Shown here in pieces: positions 1-9,622 of a stretch of 64,000 nt of DNA (within the stretch, counting starts at the first letter, position 1; every line of letters starts with the position of its first letter). The position numbers were made by a program, and so were the translations under genes. Source of the stretch: Lactifluus volemus (Eukaryota; Basidiomycota; Agaricomycetes; Russulales; Russulaceae); contig WTXI01000017.1 in NCBI GenBank assembly GCA_022376515.1, forward strand, positions 558,001 to 622,000, in the 5' to 3' direction. A model generated the notes under the pieces. The model saw only the letters and a list, made by a program, of their open reading frames with translations. It made no database searches and was not told the DNA's origin.

Positions 1-825
1 GACTCCCAAGTGACACACCCGTTTCGGAATGTAGATTAGTCATGTATTACTCATCAATGCGGAGAACGAAATTTAATAAAATCAAAAGTACAACTGTTTA
101 TTGTTTTTGTATTGTTTTTGTTTACTGTGGAGTAATAATAATTAATTATTAATTAAATGCGTGCAGATGTGGACTGTGGCCGGAGCGCGTCCAAGGGGGA
201 GGGGAGCGCGTTCACGCGTTCACCAACCGTGTTTCCCGCACCCTCATCTTGCCCCCTAGTGCCCTGCTCTCCCTGCTGAAATGACAGCCTTACCTCCATT
301 TCAATTGAATGTCATGTCGCCCACCTCGGAAATGACACCCGGGCCGCATGGCCCACCTGCTAGCGTTGTGCTCCGCTTGGACGACCTCCGCACTGACAGC
401 CCGGCAACTTCCCGAAAGCCTGGAAGCTTCAATTATGACTGCGAGAGCGGCTCCTTCCCAGAGCACTGGCCCAATATGGCCGAATTTGAAGTATGGCGCC
501 GGGCGGAAGAACTCGCTTACTCAATTGAATTTGTTGCCGCCCGAGTTGTGCGAGGAGATGGGTTATGGACCCTTAGGCGCCGTTTTGTGTGCTCACGTCA
601 ACGGACAGGGGGGAAAGGCACTTACCAAAAGAAGTGCCCTGATCGGCAGGAAATTAGATCTAAGAAGACTGGTTGCCCGTGCAAGATCGTGATCAAGTGT
701 TATCCCCACACACCAATTGTCCGTGGGCGATATGAAGGGGATCATGACCACGGAGTTGGCTCATCAAATATCCCATTCATCCGGATCTCATCGGCTTCAC
801 GGGAACGAATCAGAGGCTTGCTAGA

Positions 826-1323
826 TGTAAGGCGGCCAAATGCTCCGAGGGCTGATGTCGCATCTCGCGTCAAATGACACAGCCGGCCCCGGGCCGGCCC
901 GCCTAGATAACAGGCAATTAAGCAACGCTGCGACATTCTGCAGCGTTGCACATTGATCCCAGCAGTGCACCCCAATGGGGCGGCCTGCAATAAATAAATT
1001 AAATGCCCTAGATTTCTGAGACGCGTGAAAACCGCGCGATCAAAGGAAAAATCACAAGAAAATGCGATATGAAACAATCAGGAAGATTGAAACAGATCGG
1101 ACTAAGATTACTATAGATCTAGGGTACTAAAGCATGTATTTAATTTGCCTACCTTCCCTGGTGGAAGGTAGACTTACCTTTCTACGAAGCATTCGCAATA
1201 AACTGCAGCATCAGCCGGTTTTGTTGCGTGGTGCCCTTGAAAGGTTTTAAAGTCCAATTCATGTAATCTACTCTCCTACAGACTTCTAAACGCTCGAGAT
1301 TACTCGCGTGAAGAAGTCTTACA
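826..1323 (+). repeat. Left LTR
   Basis: This 498-bp terminal repeat has TG...CA ends. It includes a GC palindrome (GCCGGCCCCGGGCCGGC near 881-897) and a hairpin (CTACCTTCC/GGAAGGTAG near 1150-1170). The first 340 bp match the right LTR almost perfectly; the last 160 bp do not. Confidence 0.9.
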
Positions 1324-1490
1324 CTGTTTTGACGGCCTGTTTGGACTTTACAATGCCCGAGACTGCTCGCATTGGGAAGACCTACTCTTATGACCTTATG
1401 ACCTTATGTCCCACATGTCCTCCGGACATACCTGGTGCTGCAATGCACACCTACGCAGTATTGCCCATGAGCCACACGCCTATGCTATGT

Positions 1491-1576
1491 GCGCCTCATG
1501 GGCACTTCAGTACCTTGGGCACATGACGCGCCATCTCTTGATTGCGCCTCATGGGCACTTCACTACTTTGGGCACA
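1491..1576. repeat. Short tandem duplication inside the LTR element
   Basis: Two copies of a block of about 34 bp beginning GCGCCTCATGGGCACTTCA start at 1491 and 1544, 53 bp apart. They lie in the non-coding interior of the LTR element. Confidence 0.7.
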
Positions 1577-2733
1577 CCTTGAGTGATGTGCGATTTCTCA
1601 CTAGTGCAGAGCGCGAGCGCAATGCAACCATCATTGGCAGTCTCCTCTGAGAGCGAGACTCACTCCCCGCGGTACACGCCGCACTACGTGAGCAGCTGGA
1701 CACTCAGACTACAATGCTTGAGATGCCCACCGCCCAGAAAGAACTAGCGCAACACGCGCTTGACAAAAAACACGCCCGGTTCTTTGAATTAACCGAGCAT
1801 ATGTCCTACTCTAAGGGGGACCGCCCACGCAAAGTGCCTAGGCGGGACCCCTTGCCCTGCACGTCTGTGCACACACAATCAGAACCATCTGCAGATGGGG
1901 AGCACACAGCCATTGCCGGGCGCAGAACCAGAGACAAATTCCCCCAATAGGCCTGGTCTTAGGGGGGAGGGATGGTGTGTTGATCTCACCTGAAAAAGTT
2001 CCGCGTTCTCAGCCAGAAATAAATGCATTATTCAATGCACCTGATAAGAAGCTCATCGGAGAATACATAGAGCGCACCCGCTTCACTCCGCCAGAATTGC
2101 GCGGTGCTCTGCATAGCCACACTCTAGAGGGCTGCCGTGCAGGCGGACGCTCTTCCCAATTGCTGCCCTGAACCTGAAAAAGTTCCGCGCAATGCATATC
2201 CTCCACATCAGTACGCGTCAAGTGTAAACTACGCTGCACCTCCCTATGAGTTCGCCGCCTACCCCATCGTCTCAGATAGCGTATGCCAGGGTGGGCAATA
2301 CGGAACCCAACCCTCTCAACAAACCTCTCAATCGACCCATTGCGACTACCCTACTTCGGATGCTCCTTCTTTCCACCCATCTCTCTATGGTCCCATGGGG
2401 TACTTTGGCCCTGATGGCCGACGCAACTCACCACCTGGCACCCAACATCAGCCGGGCTTGATTTTGGGCGTGCGATTTGACGATATGTTTGGTGACTATT
2501 ATGACCAGTTCACCCAACATCCAATGCCGTCGATTCCTCCATCCCCCACCTCCTCTGAACTTGGGAATGCACTTATGGAGATCACCTCGCCAGAGCCCCA
2601 AGCCATCAGTCGTTCCTCTATCGCCCTCCCTACTCTTCCCACTGGCTGCGCGAGAAACACATCGCAGATGCGCACCCCCAATACATTTATATCCCCCTGG
2701 TCGGATCCCAGAACGCCCACATTGAGTGCAACC

Positions 2734-2925
2734 GTGCCACACTGGCATTTCTACCCCTGAGCATCCCATTCGCAATGGTCCACTCCGGATCAACCTCATG
2801 AGCACAACCGCGGCACTAAGAGTGCCGCAAAGGATGCGCCACCTGGCATTCCTACCCCTGAGCATCAAGGGGAGCACCATTCCCATGGCCCACTCCGGAC
2901 CAACCTTATGAGCGCAGCCGTGGCA
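2734..2925. repeat. Imperfect tandem repeat of about 103 bp inside the LTR element
   Basis: Two diverged copies run from about 2734 and 2837. Both contain CTACCCCTGAGCATC, then CCACTCCGGA, then a CAACC-T-ATGAGC block. The first copy overlaps the end of the 2137-2760 frame, which argues that this frame is not conserved coding sequence. Confidence 0.65.
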
Positions 2926-3143
2926 TCACTAAAGATGGGCCCGGACAAGATCATCTAGGGACCCCTGAAGTGTGATCTCATCGGCTCTGCATTTGCGCCA
3001 GGGCCCCCACTTCAATCACATAGTCTCAGCCGCGTCTTGAACGCACAATCAATTCGCTCCGAGGTGTTACCATCGGCGCAACTAACAAATCCATCACCCC
3101 TTAATCTCAATTCAACCCCTGAGTTCGTTCTTGTGGGGGAGGG

Positions 3144-3649
3144 TGTAAGGCGGCCAAATGCTCCGAGGGCTGATGTCGCATCTCGCGTCAAATGACACAG
3201 CCGGCCCCGGGCCGGCCCGCCTAGATAACAGGCAATTAAGCAACGCTGCGACATTCTGCAGCGTTGCACATTGATCCCAGCAGTGCACCCCAATGGGGCG
3301 GCCTGCAATAAATAAATTAAATGCCCTAGATTTCTGAGACGCGTGAAAACGCGCGATCAAAGGAAAAATCACAAGAAAATGCGATATGAAACAATCAGGA
3401 AGATTGAAACAGATCGGACTAAGATTACTATAGATCTAGGGTACTAAAGCATGTATTTAATTTGCCTACCTTCCCTGGTGGAAGGTAGACTTACTACTCC
3501 TACATAGCACTGACAATAAACCGCAGATTCAGCTGGTTCTGTTGTTGTGTGCCTTTGGAGAAGTTTTAAAGTCAAAAATCTCATTCATAATCTAATCTAC
3601 AACAGGACTTTGTAACGCTAGAGACTACTCGCGGTACCAAAGTCTTACA
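3144..3649 (+). repeat. Right LTR
   Basis: This 506-bp terminal repeat is the partner of 826-1323. It is nearly identical up to the GGAAGGTAGACTTAC motif, with a single 1-nt indel in a C run, and then clearly diverged to the TCTTACA end. Confidence 0.9.
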
Positions 3650-5551
3650 CTAGAGCAGAAAGTACATCGAAGGGAGATCGTAAGTAACTATTTAATTAAT
3701 TTATGTGCCTGATCTAATACATTCAGTTTAGGTACGCATTATCAAGAATGAGGCACCTGAAGGTAGCCGGATAGATATGCCACGCTAGAGGATGTCAACC
3801 GGATATCGCGATTACTTCAACAAGAATATATATGCCTGCATCCGGAAGATGCGATCTCGACTAGACTCTGGGTTGACAGATTCAAAGCAGATGGCGTGTA
3901 TACATTTTACAAAGATAGGCTAGATCTACCACCCCCCGATTCGAGATTGCGACAAGATGCCTTTGTGCTCTGCTTTCAAACTAGCTTTCAAATGGACGCA
4001 TTCCGGCGCCTTGGTGGTGGATTTATTGGTATTGATGCAACACATAATACCACTCAATATCAAGATCTCCTCCTATTTACAATCATCACGCGCGATCATT
4101 GGGGACGTGGTGAGTGATCTAATCAGCGATCTTGATCAATCGCTTATCTTACTGAATAGGCGTGCCTGTTGCTTGGATGCTTACATCTAATGCAACCACG
4201 GATACGATCTCATTCTTTATCAGTTGGGTAAAGGATGGGAGTCCAGCAGTCCAGCCATCAATTATCATGACAGATCGGGATCAAGCACAGATGGCAGCAA
4301 TCGAGGAAGTGTATCCGCAGAGCCGGATCTTTCTGTGCACATGGCACGTGCTACACGCGATGGTAGCCCACTTTTCCACTAGTAAACATCCGGCACTGTG
4401 GGAAAAGATCAAGAAATGGGTGAAACAGATAGTTGGGCCGAGTTTGATCAGATCAAGGACGAGATCCTCGATGATCCGTCCACCCCTGCCTCATTTGTTG
4501 TCTATTTGAAACAATCATGGATACCAATAGTCCATCAATGGTCAATAGCTGCACGAAAAGGCAGATCTATCTTTGAGGAGGGTGAAACTAATATGTTGAT
4601 TGAAGCGTATGTAATTGGTTTCTGTTCCGATAAGATAAAACTAACTTATTCTAGATTTCATCATAAGTTAAAATCTGATTGGCTAGATGGCATGCGAAAT
4701 CGCCGGATCGATCATGTCATGCACACACTAGTTCAGCAGATGGTCCCGGATTATCAGGAACGACATGCGCTTCAAAATGTCGGACTAGCGGGGCCGGACC
4801 TTGCAGGGCGGCGGCGGCAGGAAATACTCAAAACCGCCAGGGGCATATCTGCCGATTCAATTCAACAGTTCGACCTTACGCAATTTCATGTCGCTTCCCA
4901 ATCCCGGCCTGGCTCTTATTATGTGGTAGATCTAAATCGTGCCACTTGTGATTGTGCAGATTTTCCCAGAGCTCAGTTCTGCAAACACATTGGTGCGATC
5001 TATCTGCATTTCCCACATCTATTGCAGAGAAGTTCAGTCTCGCCGCATCCCCGGGTCCCTCACAGACACAAGGCGTCCCTCAACGCATTGTCAGACCAGA
5101 GGAGAGCCTACAAGCTCTCAAACAGGACATTACGGCGCTCATTGATCAAATGACACCTTCTCACGCTGTCATGGAGGCCGTCCGCTCAGCCAAATATAGC
5201 CTGACAGCGGCAATCGCATCAACGGAAGGCGCTAGCGCATCATTACCTCATAAAGATGTAATTGCACCCAATCAGCACTCCTGGCCGGAAACGGCTGAGC
5301 GGATGGGTGTCAAACGGGCGTCAAAGCGCAAGCGGTTGCCCGAGGAACATGGGCTAACGCAACGGAGCATCGGTGTCGCCAAGGGCAAGCGGCGGTGGAT
5401 TCATCTAGATCCCTACCTTGGAGGAGAGCGATCGGGTAAACGCGCTAAACCCGACGCGCTATGAGCGTGCCCGGGCACTTGCAGCATACCAGGACCCTGC
5501 CCACATCCCCCCAAAGTGTTCCCCCCTACACTCACACTGATTATTAGATTA

Positions 5552-7157
5552 CAGTGACTCCAAAAACCCTTTCAATGTTTGCCCAAATTGTGGCATATGA
5601 TGTGACACATCAAGGGGTGGGAATGTCGCCTAGCTATTGCTGAGACAAAAATAGTAATGGTTCCTGCTACAAATGCGTTCCTAGATCATATGATTCGGAT
5701 AAGATCCTATGAAGATATGATCGATCTAAAATGGCGGTATCATTGAAAGGGTTTTTCACTTTTAGATTAAAAGCTAAGATCTCAGTCAAATCAAAGGGTA
5801 ATGGCCATTGTTGATTGAACAAACAAAGCAACACAAATAAATATCATGTCTGAGTTTAAAAAAGTTCACACACTTCTTGACTTTCAACCACCACCATGGT
5901 CAGATCTCTTACTCTTACCAAACAGGCCACAATCCTTTCTCTACTTAATGCTGGTCATTCTGGTGAAGACATCTCCCAGAGAACTGGTGTTAGCTGCTCT
6001 ACCATCTCCAGACTTCGCTCCAAAAGGTGTTCTACACTTCCAAAGTCCATTGGAGGTCGTCCATCCAAGCTTTCCCCTGCCAACATTCATTATGCTCAGC
6101 ATCTCATCACCTCTGGCAAGGCAGAGAATGCTGTCCAGGTTACCCAAACCCTCTCTAATATCATAAACCAACCTCTCTCCCCCAACACAGTCCGCCAGCA
6201 CTTGAAAAAGTCTGGTATGAAGGCAGTAGCAAAGTCCAAACGACCCTTTCTTTTGGCCAAGCATCGCAAAGCTCACTTAGACTATGCTTATATCCACAGG
6301 GACTGGACTGTGGAGGACTGGAAGAAGGTTGTATGGTCTGATGAGACTAAAATCAATCGCTTAGGGTCAGATGGGTGCAAATGGGTGTGGAAAAGGCCAG
6401 GAGAGAGGCTGAATGATAGGCTGGTAGAGGGAACCCTCAAGTTTGGAGGTGGTTCACTGATGATGTGGGGATGTATGACTTGGCAGGGAGTTGGCTATGC
6501 TGCTAAGATTGATGGTAGGATGGATGGGGAACTATACCTTCAGATTTTGAAGGATGACCTGCTGAATACCCTGCAGTATTATGGTCTCAATCCTCCTGAC
6601 ATCATCTTTCAGCAAGACAATGACCGCAAGCACACCTGCAAACTAGTGAGTGGCTGGCTGAAGGAGCAGGATTTTGAGACCATGGTGTGGCCTGCACAGT
6701 CCCCTGACCTAAACCCCATTGAACATCTGTGGGGTTATCTGAAAAGGAAGCTTGCAGAGCATGAACACCCTCCTAATGGGATTCATCAGTTATGGGAGAG
6801 GGTTCAGGTGGATTGGGAGAGGATAACTGCTGAGGAGTGTCAAAAGTTAATTGAGAGCATGCCTAGAAGAGTTCAGGCAGTGCTTAGAGCAAAAGGAGGC
6901 TATACCAAGTACTAATAATACCTAAATACCCTCATTAACCCAAAAGTGAAAAAACCCTTCCAATGATACCACCATTTTAGATCACTCATATCTTTATAGG
7001 ATCTTATCTGAATCATATGATCTAGGAACACATTTGTAGCCAGGAACCATTACTATTTTTGTCTTAGCAATAGCTAGGCAACATTCCCACCCCTTGATGT
7101 GTCACACATCATATGCCACAATTTGGGCAAACATTGAAAGGGTTTTTGGAGTCACTG
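5552..7157 (+). mobile_element. Complete Tc1/mariner element
   Basis: The element runs from CAGTGACTCC (5552) to its inverted copy GGAGTCACTG (ending 7157) and is flanked by TA on both sides (5550-5551 and 7158-7159). The terminal inverted repeats are long, about 215 bp each (5552-5766 and about 6942-7157), and differ at only scattered positions. It lies just past the stop codon of the MULE transposase, so it probably inserted in that element's 3' region. Confidence 0.95.
5896..6915 (+). CDS. Tc1/mariner transposase, DD34E
   Basis: This single-exon 339-residue transposase would cut and paste the surrounding element. The N-terminal half holds two helix-turn-helix segments (about residues 5-45 and 55-110; ISQRTGVSCSTISRL). 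The catalytic core has Asp in VVWSDETKIN, Asp in IIFQQDNDRKHT and Glu in SPDLNPIEHLWG, with 34 residues between the second Asp and the Glu, which is the Tc1 arrangement. The length is normal for the family and there is no frameshift or internal stop. The start is the ATG in CCACCATGG, a good eukaryotic context; an out-of-frame ATG at 5846 is ignored. Intact protein and well-matched TIRs suggest recent activity. Confidence 0.95.
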   Translation: MVRSLTLTKQATILSLLNAGHSGEDISQRTGVSCSTISRLRSKRCSTLPKSIGGRPSKLSPANIHYAQHLITSGKAENAVQVTQTLSNIINQPLSPNTVRQHLKKSGMKAVAKSKRPFLLAKHRKAHLDYAYIHRDWTVEDWKKVVWSDETKINRLGSDGCKWVWKRPGERLNDRLVEGTLKFGGGSLMMWGCMTWQGVGYAAKIDGRMDGELYLQILKDDLLNTLQYYGLNPPDIIFQQDNDRKHTCKLVSGWLKEQDFETMVWPAQSPDLNPIEHLWGYLKRKLAEHEHPPNGIHQLWERVQVDWERITAEECQKLIESMPRRVQAVLRAKGGYTKY

Positions 7158-7293
7158 TATCATGGTTGTCATTTTGTACATAGTTTAGAATATTCCCCCT
7201 CAATTCAAGTCGCCTGTATATTATTTGTGCATATCAATACATCCCTCCAAATACATTGTGTGCATTCATATACTTGGCCTGTCCTAGATGGGG

Positions 7294-7892
7294 TGTTAAG
7301 GTTCCAAGTGGGACCTTTGTACGAAGTGTACGTTCGTTCGTGAAGTCAAGAACTAGACTTGCAAGATGTGCAAGTCAAGATCAAAGGTTCGATAAAGACG
7401 AGACTTAGTAAACGACTAAGTCAAGAGCGTTTCAGAGGTCAAGGGCTTTGGGCTTAGGGATAAGACCAAAGTGTCAAAGAAGTCGAAGAGCGTGATGTCA
7501 AGAGGGTTCTCTCAGGTCTGATGCTTCTAAGCAAGCAAGGTTCTAATAGATAGAAGACTTGGATTGCGAAACAAAACTGAGACTTAAGGTCTCTAGGGCA
7601 GAAAGTACAGGGTTTATATATGGAAAGAACACGGCTATGTACACAGCCATAGGGGCTGTGACCTTCGTACAGCTTTCAGGGTTTGAAACATGTTTCAGGA
7701 ATCAGCGAGTCATCCTGTACATGTGGCTGTTGCTTGAGGCTGTACGGTGCTGTGTGAGGCTGTATCGTGAGAGAAATAAGTAAGCGATCTGAAACAAAGC
7801 GATCGGTAGTCCGTTCACATAAGCAAGGAGTCAGCAGAAATTACCTTGCTTGCAAGGTATCTATGCAGGCGTAATCACGCCTGCTGCTTACA
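7294..7892. repeat. Probable solo LTR or LTR remnant
   Basis: The stretch starts TGTTAAGG and ends GCTGCTTACA, giving TG...CA termini. It holds a TATA-like TTTATATATGG near 7613 and short internal repeats (CAAG/GTCAAG, GGCTGT). No matching target duplication was found (TGGGG on the left, GTTGT on the right), so it may be one LTR of a decayed element instead of a clean solo LTR. Confidence 0.45.
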
Positions 7893-8148
7893 GTTGTTGG
7901 TAATCAATTTACATAATGTTTTTGCCTTTTTTAGCCACCGGATGACCCTTCTCGCTATTTCCGGTTTTTCTTGTGACAGTTATCCTGCCTTTTCCTGTTT
8001 GTTCCGTGCAAAAAAAAACATATGTGGTGGCCTTAACGAGTATGTTTTGTGACGTGTTACTGTCACTCTAGTATGTTTTTCCTCTGTGAACATAAGTCTC
8101 ATATGTTTTTTCCATAGACACGGCGTGACCCGTCAGGGTCACGCCCAC

Positions 8149-8318
8149 TGTTGCAATACGACCGCTGCATGCTTTTCATGAAGTCTCTCTATGTTTTGTC
8201 CATCCAGGGCCTCTTTTCTGTTGCAATATGGTCTGCTGCGTGCTTTTCACTGTTGCAATACGACCAATGCGTGCTTTTCATGAAGTCTCTCTATGTTTTG
8301 TCTAGGGCCTCTTTTTTA
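8149..8318. repeat. Tandem repeat, about 2.5 copies of up to 70-101 bp
   Basis: Two good copies (8149-8218 and 8250-8318) of a unit containing TGTTGCAATACGACC, TGCTTTTCATGAAGTC and TCTCTATGTTTTGTC are separated by a partial copy (8219-8249). No protein-coding signal was seen. Confidence 0.75.
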
Positions 8319-8789
8319 CACACACTTTTTTTACAGGATGATAGGGAACTTTGGCCCTTTCTAAACCACAGCAGCGGAGAAACACGCCATGGGGCGTGAC
8401 CCACCACATACGGTGCTGTAGCTTCACACATCAGCGCTGCCTTGCCCTGATCAACACTATTTGACACTCGCAGTCGGCACAGTCCTCGATGCTCCCATGT
8501 GAAGGTGCTTTGCTTCCGAGCGCTCGTTGAAGATGCCGTGGTTTTATTTGACACTTACGCATACCGTCTGTTCAACGGTGGGATAGTAAAAAAAAGGCGG
8601 CTGGAAGTAAGGAGCGTAGCGGTGTACTCGACGTTTTCGTGGTTGTGTGGGCGGGTGGGGGAAGTCTATAGTAGAGTTTACAAGTACACTAATTAGCATT
8701 TTCTGGTGCCTGCTCCGGCAGGAAGATCTGTCCCGGGTCACAGACTTGTCGAGGGAGTATGCAGGTGCAGGTCGATTTGATGAACAGGC

Positions 8790-9622
8790 TCACAGCCTTT
8801 CCTCCTTGGGCCGTGCTCGTAGGATGGGGAGTGAGAGGTCGCGATCCACTGGCTGGAGGATGACGCGACGGGCGTCATCGTAGAGTGGGCAGGCCACGAT
8901 GACGTGTTCAACGGCTTGCATGGGTGCCCTGCAGGGGCAGCTCGTGGGGAGGTCTGGGCGGAATTTGGCCGTGTACGACCCAATGAAGGCATGGCCCATA
9001 ATGAGTCTGACGAGGGTGGGGAAGACCGCCCTCTCGTGTCCCTTCCATCCTTGGATTACCGGCAGAATTTTGCCGTTCGGTGGTGTGGGGAGGGCAATGT
9101 AAGTTTTAGAGTGGTGATTGTTGTTCAGCCAGCGGTTGGCCCATGTGACAATTGCTGAGGCTTTGGCTTCGCGACGTTGATAGCTGATGAGGAAGCGGAT
9201 GAAAATAGCTTTGGGGCTTACGGAGGGCAAGGTAATAAAAAGGAACGGGTAGGAGTGCCGCGATCAGGGAGGACCAGGTAATAGGGTAATAGCTGAAGAG
9301 GTTCCATCAGTCTGTCATCACCAAGAGCGGATAAGTCCGCTCACATCGCTCCCGGGGAGAAGAATCGTTTCGAGCCAATCCCACTCCACAATATCGATGA
9401 GTTGAGGTATGTGTTGAGGTTCGGGCAGGTGAAGAAGGACATTTGATGGGGCGTGCAGACGTCAGGAATATTTTCTAGCGCCCACTGCCTCACAATGACT
9501 GTACTGAAGAGGGCGACAACTGAGCCAACGATTTTGCCAATAAATACGAGATGGGGGGGGAAGACGAGACCGACGCCGGAACCGTTGACGCAAACGGCAC
9601 TTTGTAAACCAATGTTCTTCAT
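8790..9622 (-). mobile_element. Degraded LINE (non-LTR retrotransposon) 3' portion
   Basis: On the minus strand, 8790-9230 encodes the C-terminal end typical of fungal Tad-like LINE polyproteins. It has an LVRLIMGHAFIGSY segment followed by a Cys/His cluster (SCPCRAPMQAVEH, VACPLYDDAR). A second frame at 9341-9622 (GSGVGLVFPPH) resembles a decayed RNase H start. Reverse transcriptase and endonuclease are absent, so this is a 5'-truncated, frameshifted relic. No clear poly(A) tail was found. Confidence 0.65.

Larger units (their letters stand above)
826..3649. mobile_element. Non-autonomous LTR retrotransposon inserted in the MULE exon
   Basis: Two direct repeats beginning TGTAAGG and ending TCTTACA (826-1323 and 3144-3649) flank about 1.82 kb. 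The element is bracketed by the 5-bp duplication CTAGA at 821-825 and 3650-3654. A purine tract (GTGGGGGAGGG, 3133-3143) directly precedes the right LTR, as expected of a polypurine tract. No convincing primer-binding site was seen next to the left LTR. The interior has no reverse transcriptase, RNase H, integrase or protease motif, only short proline/serine-rich frames such as 2137-2760, so the element would need proteins supplied by another copy (LARD/TRIM-like). Removing the element and one CTAGA restores the MULE reading frame exactly. Confidence 0.92.
281..5464 (+). pseudogene. MULE (Mutator-like) transposase gene, interrupted and frameshifted
   Basis: This is a Mutator-superfamily transposase. 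Exon 1 (281-825 continuing at 3655-3679) encodes a FAR1/WRKY-GCM1-type zinc finger: Cys residues around RRRFVCS, KKCPD and GCPCK, ending in GDHDH. After a 52-nt intron (3680-3731) comes the DDE core: GFIGIDATHNT with the first Asp, a 50-nt intron (4110-4159), GVPVAWMLTSN, MTDRDQAQ with the second Asp, and CTWHVLHAM. A 48-nt GTATGT...CTAG intron (4607-4654) joins IEA to FHHKLKSDW. A SWIM finger follows (CDCADFPRAQFCKH), then a basic tail ending KRAKPDAL. Reading one protein needs single-base deletions to be assumed near 3781 and 4430. The frame change near 5000 could be a third, or a 35-nt intron (4993-5027). An LTR element sits inside exon 1. Terminal inverted repeats of the MULE itself were not found; its left end may lie outside the window. 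Confidence 0.85.

Noticed and set aside
1..280. Left terminal inverted repeat of the MULE
   Set aside because: No inverted match to DNA 3' of the transposase (5465-5551 or 7158-7293) was found.
2137..2760. 207-codon frame inside the LTR element as a gag gene
   Set aside because: No CCHC knuckle or capsid motif; Pro/Ser-rich, overlapped by a tandem repeat and by equally open frames on both strands.
8151..8318. CRISPR-like array
   Set aside because: Eukaryotic context, too few units, no regular spacers.
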